Shown in pieces: positions 26,985 through 34,965 of a DNA stretch of 64,000 nucleotides (position 1 is the first letter of the stretch; each line of letters opens with the position of its first letter). Origin of the DNA: Comamonas sp. B21-038 (GTDB taxonomy: Bacteria > Pseudomonadota > Gammaproteobacteria > Burkholderiales > Burkholderiaceae_C); the NCBI RefSeq assembly GCF_022387135.1, contig NZ_CP092462.1:3534001-3598000 (forward strand), written 5' to 3'. The notes beneath the pieces are model-generated. The model ran no database searches. It saw only the letters and a list, made by a program, of their open reading frames with translations, and was not told the origin of the DNA. Both the position numbers and the translations under genes were made by a program.

Positions 26985-27236
26985 TGCTTCCACTTTCAGG
27001 CCCTCGGGCCCCAGGTTGAACGGAAGACTTCTACCCATTGGAGCAGTCGCTGAACGTTCTTAGGGCCGCTGAATTGGATGAGTCGGCAACTATTGCAGCA
27101 CCAGGCGGGGGCGTTGTCTGTCAGCCAAAGGCGGTGTTTACCGGCTGGTACCCGAGAAGGCCGGCAATTCCTAACGCACTCTTGCGGACCCTCTGCACCA
27201 CCTCTTGTCCGCCGGAAAACAACCGGTTTTGCCGAA

Positions 27237-27728
27237 TCAGCGCTTGCGCTGCGAGCGCATCCACCACATTTGCAATGCGGAGCCGACCACAAAAATCGCC
27301 AACCAGACGAGCAAGGTGCCGCGCACCAAAGGCGACTCAGGGCCGGTGGCCAACGGATGGGCAACTGGCAGACGCGTCAAGGTCTCGCCGATGGCCGGTA
27401 CCAACAGCAGAAAGAAGCTGAACGAAAAGCCGAACTGCGACAGATAGGGAACCAGGCGCGGGAACAGTGGCAGCTGCCGGATGAGCAATGACCCGCCGAT
27501 CACCAGCAGCGCCAGAATGCCCAGGGCATGGCCGGCATTGAAGCCTCCGGTGCTGGACAGGCCGAAAGCGGTCAGCACGGACAGCAGCATGCTGACCAGG
27601 TACAGCTGACCCGAGCGCCTGGCCGGCTCAATGGCGCGGTAGCGGATAAAGCTGTACAAGCCGGCAGCGAGCGGCAGCACACTGATGGCGGTATGTACCG
27701 CGCCAAGGGTAGAGATGGGATGTGGCAT
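27237..27728 (-). CDS. Small polytopic membrane protein (DUF2306-like)
   Basis: 163 residues with four predicted transmembrane helices (VHTAISVLPLAAGLYSFI; SGQLYLVSMLLSVLTAFGL; ALGILALLVIGGSLLI; TLLVWLAIFVVGSALQMWW). The HxxxG... pattern in the first helices recalls DUF2306, but this is a loose resemblance. It is downstream of a TetR regulator on the same strand, and both have the same 15-base motif ahead of them, so it is a probable target of that regulator. Function unknown. Confidence 0.7.
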   Translation of the reverse strand: MPHPISTLGAVHTAISVLPLAAGLYSFIRYRAIEPARRSGQLYLVSMLLSVLTAFGLSSTGGFNAGHALGILALLVIGGSLLIRQLPLFPRLVPYLSQFGFSFSFFLLLVPAIGETLTRLPVAHPLATGPESPLVRGTLLVWLAIFVVGSALQMWWMRSQRKR

Positions 27729-27753
27729 GGGGTGGACTTTCTTAAAACAACCG

Positions 27754-27768
27754 ACTAGTTGATTGGTT
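27754..27768 (+). promoter_or_regulatory. Candidate TetR operator ahead of the membrane-protein gene
   Basis: ACTAGTTGATTGGTT, 25 bases upstream of the membrane-protein start. It matches ACTAGTTGGTTGGTT ahead of the TetR gene in 14 of 15 positions and in the same orientation. Confidence 0.6.
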
Positions 27769-27818
27769 TTCAGGGCAAAAAATAGAGGGCCCGGCTCCCT
27801 GGCTGAGCGGCCCGTCCT

Positions 27819-28403
27819 TCACACGGCCAGCCGATGTATCGCAGCGCGCACAATCGTCTGGAAAGCTTCGGGGTCACCCAAGGCGCGCGCCGTCAGCATC
27901 GCGCCATGCACGGTGGACATCAAGGCGAGCGCTTCTACCGGCGCAGCCGCTTCCGGCTTGAACTGCGCTTTGGCCTGGCCTTGCGAGATCACCGCAGCCA
28001 GCCACTCGCTCAGATCCTGGAAATAGCCACGCACTTCCGCTGCTATTTCCGGCGGAATCATCGGCGCCTCAGCGGCCAGCATCGCGCAAATGCACATCGT
28101 CGATGAACCATCGCGTATGCAGCGCGCCCAGTAATCCACATAAGCGCTCAATTGGGCCTGTGGATCGTCGCCGATATGCTGCTGCATCGCTGCCAAGCCC
28201 TCAGTGGATTGCTGCCGGTGGCGCTGAACCACTGTCAACACCAAGTCCGCCTTGCTGGGGAAATGGTGGTGGATGCTGGCCTTGCCGATGCCCACCTTTT
28301 CAGAGAGATCCGCATAGCTGAAACCGTTGTAGCCGCCGGCGGCCAGCAGGTGCCGGGCGTGTTCTGCCAATTCAGTGGCGCGGGGGGAGAGTTCAACAGT
28401 CAT
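27819..28403 (-). CDS. TetR/AcrR-family transcriptional regulator
   Basis: 194 residues. The N-terminal helix-turn-helix reads ARHLLAAGGYNGFSYADLSEKVGIGKASIHHHFPSKADLV, as in the family; the C-terminal part is a variable ligand-binding helical domain with a CMCICAML-like cysteine-bearing helix. Start taken at the ATG; a TTG eight codons upstream is possible. It probably represses itself and the downstream four-helix membrane protein through the repeated ACTAGTTG(G/A)TTGGTT motif. Effector unknown; a reactive electrophile sensed by cysteines is one possibility. Confidence 0.88.
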   Translation of the reverse strand: MTVELSPRATELAEHARHLLAAGGYNGFSYADLSEKVGIGKASIHHHFPSKADLVLTVVQRHRQQSTEGLAAMQQHIGDDPQAQLSAYVDYWARCIRDGSSTMCICAMLAAEAPMIPPEIAAEVRGYFQDLSEWLAAVISQGQAKAQFKPEAAAPVEALALMSTVHGAMLTARALGDPEAFQTIVRAAIHRLAV

Positions 28404-28441
28404 CGGGTGGGCAGCTAGCGCATTCAAAGATGAGCCATTCT

Positions 28442-28456
28442 ACTAGTTGGTTGGTT
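28442..28456 (+). promoter_or_regulatory. Candidate TetR operator ahead of its own gene
   Basis: ACTAGTTGGTTGGTT, 38 bases upstream of the TetR ATG, nearly identical to the site at 27754-27768. Confidence 0.6.
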
Positions 28457-28510
28457 AGTGTCAAGCGCCTATTTTTGATGGGTAAACGACGCTGACGCAG
28501 CGGGCCCGCC

Positions 28511-29395
28511 TCAGGCAGAAGCGCGCAACAGCCGTTCGGACAATGCAGAAAAGCGCACGCTGGGCAGCAGAAAACAGAGGGCCTCCGGGTCTGCATCCAG
28601 CCTCTGCAGCAAAGGACAGTCCAGGGTTTGGGTATCCAGCAGCAAGGGCTCCACCGAGGCGGCATCCACCGGCAATGCAATCGTCGCCAAGGCCGACCTG
28701 CCAGGGGCACCCTCCGCTGTCGGCACCTCCACCACAGCGGCATCCTGGGAGGCCAGCCGAACGATCGCATCCGGCCAGCCATTGAACATCCCGGACCAGG
28801 GAGGCGGCAAAACGGCCTCCCCCGCCCTCACCGCCCTGGTCGCCCTCGCCGCCAATCTTGGCGCGCTGCCCTCGCCAGGCGCGATGCCGATGATGGCCTC
28901 ATCGGGAGTCACGCGGAAATCGAAACGGGCTGGCCAATGGGATGGCAAGGCATCACTGAACAGGCGCGTCCCGGCCACATAGGCGAGGCTGTCCATCATG
29001 TTGTAGACAAAGGCGACGGTGGGAATGGGCGGCGCATCAGACAGCGGCTCTGCGAGGTACAGGCGCCAGTTGCTCTGCAGCGGCGAAGGCATCAGGCGCC
29101 TCAAGGGGCCCATCCAACGGGGACCAAAATGGCCATGCCGATAGGTCAGTACCGTGAGCGGCGTGCGGCCCTGGTGAGACCAGAGCCGCGCGCCCGGCGG
29201 GGCAAAGGGTGCTGCCAGGGCTTCGTCCACCAGCCAGTTCATGTAGACCACATCCACCACATCGCTGTCCAAGGTCATGAAGGGCAAGCGAGACATCGCC
29301 GCTCGCCGGCACGTGGCAAAGCGGCGCGAATTGAACAACTTGGCAAGGACGTTGCCAAACGCGCCCTGGTGCGGGTGGGTGTAGAGGTGATGCAT
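28511..29395 (-). CDS. Uncharacterised DUF2071-like protein
   Basis: 294 residues, soluble, no signal peptide. The run DSDVVDVVYMNWLVDEALAAPFAPPG and later LTYRHGHFGPRW resemble DUF2071 (acetoacetate-decarboxylase-like fold), where a W-V-D-x-x-L-P-P pattern is typical. This is only a family resemblance. An internal ATG at MSRLPFMTL could be the true start, because residues before it do not resemble the family. It is a single gene on the minus strand, ending close to the TetR promoter. Function unknown. Confidence 0.6.
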   Translation of the reverse strand: MHHLYTHPHQGAFGNVLAKLFNSRRFATCRRAAMSRLPFMTLDSDVVDVVYMNWLVDEALAAPFAPPGARLWSHQGRTPLTVLTYRHGHFGPRWMGPLRRLMPSPLQSNWRLYLAEPLSDAPPIPTVAFVYNMMDSLAYVAGTRLFSDALPSHWPARFDFRVTPDEAIIGIAPGEGSAPRLAARATRAVRAGEAVLPPPWSGMFNGWPDAIVRLASQDAAVVEVPTAEGAPGRSALATIALPVDAASVEPLLLDTQTLDCPLLQRLDADPEALCFLLPSVRFSALSERLLRASA

Positions 29396-29591
29396 GGAAG
29401 CGGTTGGCAGCAGCGCTGGCTGGCACCGTTGCGCGGTGGTGGCGGTGGGCCGGTTCTGGCCAAAACCACGATCTTAGCGCCGCCAGCCTGTCGCCATGCG
29501 ACTCCCGCCACAAGGGAACCACCTGGGCACCGGCTGCAAAGCAGGCTTGACGCCGAGGCCCATCCGGTCACGGCGGCGCTCCCCTAAGAGG

Positions 29592-30500
29592 TCATGGCGC
29601 CGGTTTCGGATCCCCGCGTACAAAGTCCACCACCGTCGGCAGAACCGGCGCCAGCCAGTCCAGCGGCCGGGCCAGCGCGGCAACCGTCGTCACGTGGCTG
29701 AGCCGGTCAAAGATCCGCATATCCACATTGGTACCGGCCGCCCGCAACCGGTTCGCCAGGCCGACGGTGTTGCGCTGCGTATCAACGATCTTGTCGTTGC
29801 GTGCGGCCAGCAGCAAAGTGCGGGGGGCCTTGGCCTCGGCATAGAAGATCGGCTGGGAATCGGCCGGGGTGTGCGGCCAGTTAAAGGCGACCTGCACCTG
29901 GGGGTCCACGAGCGGCAAAAAGTCGTAGGGCCCGGCCAGCCCAATCCAGCCCGCAAGGCGATCCGGTGCCAGGCCCAAAGGCGCGAGCCAGCGCGGGTCC
30001 AGTGCCAGCATCGCGGCGTTGTAAGCGCCGGCCGAATGGCCCATCACCATCACCCGCGCCGGGTCGCCCCCCAGGCTGGCGGCCTGGGCCAAGGTCCACT
30101 GCAGCGCCAACGCGCAATCGCCCAGAAAGCCGTCGTACTGCACCTGGGGGCTCAGCCGGTAGTCGGCCACCACCGCGATGATGCCGTTCGCAGCCAGCGC
30201 CTCGCCGACGAACCGGTACTCGGCCCGTTCGCCGCTGGTCCAGTTGCCACCATAAAAAAACAGCACCACCGGTGCATGGCCAGGGACCGTGCTGGCCTGT
30301 GGCTGGTACACATCCAGCAGATGACGCGGATCGGGCCCATAGCGCACGCCGGTGGGGCCGTGGTAGGTGTCATGGGCCACCAGGTGGTCCAGAACCTGGG
30401 CACCCGAACAGCCGGAGACCAGGGCTGCGATGGCGGAACCAATGCTGATAAGGCCTAGGCGGCGGCTCATAGGGGTGGAGAGTTTGGAAGAAATGGGCAT
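29592..30500 (-). CDS. Alpha/beta-hydrolase lipoprotein (esterase/lipase)
   Basis: About 302 residues from the chosen ATG. A signal peptide with lipobox (IAALVSGC) predicts a lipid-anchored periplasmic or outer-membrane protein. The hydrolase fold shows the oxyanion segment VVLFFYGGNW, nucleophile elbow GHSAG, an acid region LAARNDKIVD and a C-terminal His in LSHVTTV. This is the BD-FAE/carboxylesterase type acting on esters of unknown identity. Starts at 30470 and 30536 are also possible as none has a strong ribosome site. Single-gene unit. Confidence 0.8.
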   Translation of the reverse strand: MPISSKLSTPMSRRLGLISIGSAIAALVSGCSGAQVLDHLVAHDTYHGPTGVRYGPDPRHLLDVYQPQASTVPGHAPVVLFFYGGNWTSGERAEYRFVGEALAANGIIAVVADYRLSPQVQYDGFLGDCALALQWTLAQAASLGGDPARVMVMGHSAGAYNAAMLALDPRWLAPLGLAPDRLAGWIGLAGPYDFLPLVDPQVQVAFNWPHTPADSQPIFYAEAKAPRTLLLAARNDKIVDTQRNTVGLANRLRAAGTNVDMRIFDRLSHVTTVAALARPLDWLAPVLPTVVDFVRGDPKPAP

Positions 30501-30827
30501 GTGCGCTATACGCCGCTGAAAGCGTTTTGGATTCATTCCGTTGAAAGTACGGAACCTCCTGCCAGCTTCGAGCAATGATTGTCACCAGTCTGCGGGCAAG
30601 CCAGGTGCTGGGCCTCTCAGCTGCTACCGGAAACTGATGTAGGCCGAATGACCGCCTGGAATCTGGTACAGAGGTGCTAAGGACCCATGGCCGTCGATCC
30701 AGCGTCCTACAACGGTTCACTGCGGGACAGCCGCAGGCCGCCCTGAATGCAGAGGAATGAACGCGTCACTCCTACAGCCTGAGCCGCGCGCAAGGCGTAC
30801 AACATGGTTTTGCAACAGGAGACGCTG
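30501..30827. other. 327-base divergent intergenic region
   Basis: Lies between the lipoprotein hydrolase and the copper-storage protein. It must carry both promoters. I see no CueR-type dyad or other recognisable operator. Confidence 0.45.
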
Positions 30828-31160
30828 ATGACCACCACCAACCCTTATCAGGCCTGTATTGACGCATGCAACGCCTGCGTGATTGCATGCAACGAATGCT
30901 TTGCAGGCTGCCTCCAAGAGGACGATCCCAAAATGATGGCACGCTGCATTGCGCTGGATGCCGATTGCGCAGCCATCTGCTCGCTCGCTGTGGGTGCCAT
31001 GGCGCGCAACAGCGAAATGGCGAAACACTTCTGCAGGCTATGCAGCGAGGTCTGCCTCGCTTGCGCGAACGAGTGCGCCCATCACCCGCATGACCATTGC
31101 GTGCGATGTGCAGAGGCTTGCAGAGCTTGCTCGAAGGCCTGCTTGGCGATGGTCAACTGA
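30828..31160 (+). CDS. Four-helix-bundle copper-storage protein (Csp/DUF326)
   Basis: 110 residues with 19 cysteines in CxxxC-type spacing along helices (QACIDACNACVIACNECFAG, CRLCSEVCLACANECAHH, CVRCAEACRACSKAC). This is the Csp pattern, where Cys lines the core of a four-helix bundle and binds many Cu(I) ions. No signal peptide, so it resembles the cytosolic Csp3 type that buffers or stores copper. The start ATG has AGGAG 7 bases upstream; an in-frame start 24 bases earlier is less likely. No copper exporter or regulator is adjacent. Confidence 0.92.
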   Translation: MTTTNPYQACIDACNACVIACNECFAGCLQEDDPKMMARCIALDADCAAICSLAVGAMARNSEMAKHFCRLCSEVCLACANECAHHPHDHCVRCAEACRACSKACLAMVN

Positions 31161-31302
31161 CCAGGCCGCGCCAAAGCCACGCATGTCTGCAGCACCGGTG
31201 AAGAAGCCCGCTGACGGAGCTGCGCCCCAACAATGGGCATCCCTCCAACCGATGGCCGGGCTTTCAGGATCACCAGACACTGCTGGCCCGCTGCCTGCCC
31301 CC

Positions 31303-32190
31303 TCAAGCCGCCACCGCCAAAGCCCCGAGCTGTTCCGCCAAAAACCCCTCCACCGTCCGCGGCTCGCGCCCCAACACCTGCCGCACGGTGGCCGTCACCG
31401 CAGCCGCATGGCCCGCGCGCATCAGCGTAAAAAACTCGCGATGCACCTGCGCGATAAAGGGGTCGGCGGCGAGGGCGGCCACAGGCGCGGCGGCGGTAAT
31501 GGGACGGCCCAGCAGGCGCGATGCGATCTCGGCCAGTTTTTGCGGGCGCAGTGCCTGGTTGCCGGTCAGCACCCAGGGGCCGCGGGCGCCCAGGCGCTGC
31601 TGGGCAGCTTCAGGGTTCAGCAGCGCTTCAACAGCCACATCGGCGATGTCGCGGGCATCAAGGTAGGAGACGCCAGCGCCCAGGTGCTGGGAGCGCAGCA
31701 CATCGCCGCTGCGCAGATCAGCCGCGATGCGCGACAGGCCCACCTGCATCCAGGCATTGGGGCGCAGCACCGTGTGGGAGATGCCGCTGGCCTGCAAGCC
31801 CTGTTCGATGCGGCCATGGGCATCGCCGGACAGCGAACGGCCGGGTGGGTCAATGGTCCAGTCTGAGCCGGAGAGTTTGACGATGTGCTGCACACCGGCA
31901 GCGCGCGCAGCTTCGATCACGCGTAGTTGCTGCTCGGCCAGCGCCGGGGTGATAGCAGAGAGCAGGAACAGCCGGTCAATGCCGACGAGGGACTGGCCCA
32001 AGGCCGCAGCATCCTCAAAACTGCCCTGGGCCACCTCGACGGTATCGCCCCACAGCGCCTGCGCAGTGGCGGCTTGGCGCACGAATACTCTTGGCCGTGC
32101 CTGCCGGGCCAGCAGGCGCGGCACCAGCAGCTGGCCCAGGCGCCCGCTGGCGCCGCAGACCAGCACGCGGGGATGCGGGTTCGCACTCAT
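31303..32190 (-). CDS. NmrA-like NAD(P)-binding oxidoreductase
   Basis: 295 residues. Rossmann motif VLVCGASGRLGQLLVPRLL, then the NmrA/atypical SDR course: LFLLSAITP, HIVKLSGSDW, VLRPNAWMQ, SYLDARDIADV. It probably binds NADP(H); some homologues reduce quinones or act as redox sensors. It is the last gene of the minus-strand operon of the organosulfur-type cluster: its ATG overlaps the stop codon of the DszB-like gene (ATGA). It is not a flavin reductase by motif, so the reduced flavin needed by neighbouring monooxygenases must come from elsewhere. Confidence 0.85.
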   Translation of the reverse strand: MSANPHPRVLVCGASGRLGQLLVPRLLARQARPRVFVRQAATAQALWGDTVEVAQGSFEDAAALGQSLVGIDRLFLLSAITPALAEQQLRVIEAARAAGVQHIVKLSGSDWTIDPPGRSLSGDAHGRIEQGLQASGISHTVLRPNAWMQVGLSRIAADLRSGDVLRSQHLGAGVSYLDARDIADVAVEALLNPEAAQQRLGARGPWVLTGNQALRPQKLAEIASRLLGRPITAAAPVAALAADPFIAQVHREFFTLMRAGHAAAVTATVRQVLGREPRTVEGFLAEQLGALAVAA

Positions 32191-33287
32191 GCCCGCAGCG
32201 CCTCGGGCTCGGCGGCGGTTTGCGGCGCCGCACCCTCGGCCAGCAGGCGGTTCAGCGGCCGGGCATCCACCCAGTCGGCGACCGAGAAATCGGCCGGCAA
32301 AAAGCCCCATTCCAGCAAAAAGTCCTTGAAGTAGCCAATCGCATCGACCAGCTCCGGCTCCAGGCTGATGCCCAGGTGATGGTGCAGGTCTGCGCCGTTG
32401 GAGGCCAGGATGGCCTCTTCGCTGGTGGCGATCTCGCGGGCGACAAAGCGCAGCGTCTCGTCGGGATGGGCCTCGGCCCAACGGCCGGCGCGCTGCACCA
32501 CACGCAGCAGCTCCAGAACCAGGTCCGGGCGCTGCTCGGCCAGCGCGGCGTCCACCGTCAGGGTGCGTGGTGTGCCGTTGTTGATGCGCACGCGCGGATC
32601 GGGGTGGCGGCCAAACTCGCTGACCAGCTGCGCGCCAATCAGGTTGGCCACCAAGAGGCCCTCGGCGCCTTTGACAAAGATCGCATCGACCTCGCCACGC
32701 ACGAGGGCATCGGCCTCGCGGAAATACGGGTGGCGGCGGCGCAGGCCAAACAGGCTGGGCGTGCCATGCTGCTGGATCACCGATTCCTCGATCACCAGAT
32801 CGACCAGCTGCACATCGCTGTGCTGCAGGCCCACCAGGGACAGGCCCGAGACCAGGCCCTTGAGGGCGGTAGCGCGGTGGAAGTCGATCAGGTCATTGAC
32901 GCGGCTGGGCACGCCAAAGCGCTTGCCGGCCAGGTCCTCGGGCTTGTCGATGCCCCGGCCCGGCAAGGTCACCAGCGCCTGGAACTCGTCGGTCCAGGTG
33001 ATGGCGACCAGGCGGGTATCGCGCCCCTTGGCCCGCGCCCAGATCGGCGGGATATTGCCGCCCTGGCGGAAGGACCAGGGCAGGCTGTGGTCGAAATGGC
33101 TCTCGCGCACCTTGCGGTCCTTGGAGTCAAAGATGGACTCCACCCCAATGCCCAGCGCTGCAAAGGCCTCTTGCAGCCAGCCTTGCTGCGCGGCAATGCC
33201 CAGTGGCGACGGCACCGGGCAGCGGGTGTACCAGAGGGAGCTGGGTTGTTGACCTGGTACGTTCGATGTTTCGGAAGGGCTTGTCAT
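32187..33287 (-). CDS. DszB-like desulfinase (binding-protein fold, no signal peptide)
   Basis: 366 residues with the fold of NMT1/SsuA binding proteins, but the N-terminus is charged and polar, without a signal peptide, so it should be cytoplasmic. It aligns by eye with 2'-hydroxybiphenyl-2-sulfinate desulfinase DszB: Cys23 in RCPVP (DszB Cys27), His64 and Arg74 ten residues apart in SHFDHSLPWSFRQGGNIPP (DszB His60 and Arg70), and the following GG-IPP. DszB releases sulfite from an aryl sulfinate. A sulfinate desulfination or related C-S cleavage is therefore proposed; the exact substrate is unknown. It starts 22 bases after the stop of a peptide-binding-protein gene and overlaps the NmrA gene. 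The alternative is a non-secreted relative with only binding function. Confidence 0.72.
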   Translation of the reverse strand: MTSPSETSNVPGQQPSSLWYTRCPVPSPLGIAAQQGWLQEAFAALGIGVESIFDSKDRKVRESHFDHSLPWSFRQGGNIPPIWARAKGRDTRLVAITWTDEFQALVTLPGRGIDKPEDLAGKRFGVPSRVNDLIDFHRATALKGLVSGLSLVGLQHSDVQLVDLVIEESVIQQHGTPSLFGLRRRHPYFREADALVRGEVDAIFVKGAEGLLVANLIGAQLVSEFGRHPDPRVRINNGTPRTLTVDAALAEQRPDLVLELLRVVQRAGRWAEAHPDETLRFVAREIATSEEAILASNGADLHHHLGISLEPELVDAIGYFKDFLLEWGFLPADFSVADWVDARPLNRLLAEGAAPQTAAEPEALRA

Positions 33288-33309
33288 CGGTTTCTCCTAG
33301 GCAGATGGA

Positions 33310-34932
33310 TCAGGACGCGGCCAGCCAGACGCCGGCCAGGTTGCCGGCCACGCCATCCGCACCCACGGTGTGGTTGCGCACGCGCTTGTCGGCAATCGTG
33401 TAGATGTCGGGGGCGACCAAGGTGATGTCGGGCAGGTCGGTGGCAATGTGCTTCTGGAACTCCGCCACCTCGCGGATGCGCTGGGCCTCGTTCATCTCGA
33501 CGGCGGCGGATTCCAGCAGGCGGTCCACCTCGGGGCTGGCGTAGTGCGCGCCGTTGGAGAACGGCAGCCCGCGCTGAAAGCTCTTGGACCAGTACAGCCG
33601 CTGGATGCCCACCGTCGGGTCAAAGGTGTTGCTCATCGCGCTCACATGCAGGTCAAAGGCGCGATCGGTGTAGATGCGCTTGATGTAGGTGGCAAAGTCC
33701 TGGCTGTTGATCTGCACATCGATGCCGATACGGCCCAGCGCCTGCTTGAGGAAGTCGCCGGTGCGCTGGCCGCCCTCGTTGGGGATGGGGGTCAGGTTCA
33801 GCCGCGCACGCCACTGGCCGCCGGCCTTGCCGCGCGTCAGGCCCGCATCATCCAGCAGCTTCTCGGCACGTTTCAGGTCATAGGGCAGCACCGGCAGATC
33901 GGGCACATAGAACTTCTTCAGCGCCGGGTGCACCGGCCCGGTGGTCAGCCTGCCCTGGCCGTACCAGGCGACCTTGAGCAGGTTCTCGCGCTGCAGCGCA
34001 TGGGCAATGGCCTGGCGCACGCGCAGGTCCTTGAGCGGCTCGCTCTCCAGGTTGAACTCCAGCCGGTAGACGCTGTTGATGTATTCATAGCCCCGGGTCT
34101 CGAACTGCAGGCCGGGCTTGGCGCGCAGGCGCTCCACCTCGGCAAAGGGCACCGGCGAGCTGGGTGCAATCTGCACCTGGCCGCTTTCGATGGCCGCCGT
34201 GCGCGCGGCGGCGTCGGGGATAAAGCGCACCACCAGCCGGTCGATATAGGGCTTGTCGCCATCCCAGTAATGCGGGTTGCGCTCGTAGATCACATGGCTG
34301 CCGCGCACCCATTCCTTGAACACAAAGGGGCCCGTGCCCACCGGCGCATTGTTGGCCGGGTTGGTATCGGCCCGGCCGCTGGCATAGAGGTGCTTGGGCA
34401 CGATGGGCGACTCCGAGGCCGCCAGTGCCGTGATCAGGTACGGGATGGGCCGGCTCAGCTGCAGTACCACCGTGTGCGCGTCGGGGGCCTGCACCTCGGC
34501 CACGCCGGCAAAGGTGGCGCGGCCCCGGGGGTGGAACTCCTTGAGCAAGGCAATCGAGTGCACCACATCGGCCGAAGTGAAGGGCTTGCCGTCATGCCAT
34601 TTGACGCCCTGGCGCAGCTGGAAGCGGTAGACCAGGCCATCGGGGCTGATGGTCCAGGCCACAGCCAGCTGCGGCTGCGGGTTGAGGTTGAAGTCATAGG
34701 TCAGCAGCCCCTCGGTGACTTTGCCCGAGATCGTCACCGACGAGCCCGCCGTGTGCGCAATCGTCGTCAAGGTCGGCGGCTCGGGGAAGAGCAGCAGGTT
34801 CAAGGTGCCGCCTTTTTGCGGCTTGTCCTGCGCCCAGGCCAGGCTGGGGACTGCCGTGCCCAGGCCGGAGGCCGCAGCGGCCAGCATGAAGTGGCGGCGC
34901 GTGGCGAGCGAGAAATCGGAATCAGTAGACAT
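33310..34932 (-). CDS. Peptide-type ABC transporter substrate-binding protein (SBP family 5), twin-arginine signal
   Basis: 540 residues. The N-terminus has a twin-arginine signal (ATRRHFMLAAA...VPSLAWAQ), so it is probably exported folded by Tat. Mature motifs are those of DppA/OppA-type receptors: GGTLNLLLFPEPPTL, EGLLTYDFNLNPQPQLAVAW, YRFQLRQGVKWHDGKPFTSADV, GTGPFVFKEWVRG. It is one of two such receptors in this operon; the matching permeases and ATPases are divergent at 41.1-45.1 kb. Ligand unknown; the neighbouring enzymes point to an organosulfur amide or peptide-like compound. Confidence 0.92.
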   Translation of the reverse strand: MSTDSDFSLATRRHFMLAAAASGLGTAVPSLAWAQDKPQKGGTLNLLLFPEPPTLTTIAHTAGSSVTISGKVTEGLLTYDFNLNPQPQLAVAWTISPDGLVYRFQLRQGVKWHDGKPFTSADVVHSIALLKEFHPRGRATFAGVAEVQAPDAHTVVLQLSRPIPYLITALAASESPIVPKHLYASGRADTNPANNAPVGTGPFVFKEWVRGSHVIYERNPHYWDGDKPYIDRLVVRFIPDAAARTAAIESGQVQIAPSSPVPFAEVERLRAKPGLQFETRGYEYINSVYRLEFNLESEPLKDLRVRQAIAHALQRENLLKVAWYGQGRLTTGPVHPALKKFYVPDLPVLPYDLKRAEKLLDDAGLTRGKAGGQWRARLNLTPIPNEGGQRTGDFLKQALGRIGIDVQINSQDFATYIKRIYTDRAFDLHVSAMSNTFDPTVGIQRLYWSKSFQRGLPFSNGAHYASPEVDRLLESAAVEMNEAQRIREVAEFQKHIATDLPDITLVAPDIYTIADKRVRNHTVGADGVAGNLAGVWLAAS

Positions 34933-34965
34933 GCGAGGTACCAAAGGTAAAAACAGGGGCGGCGC

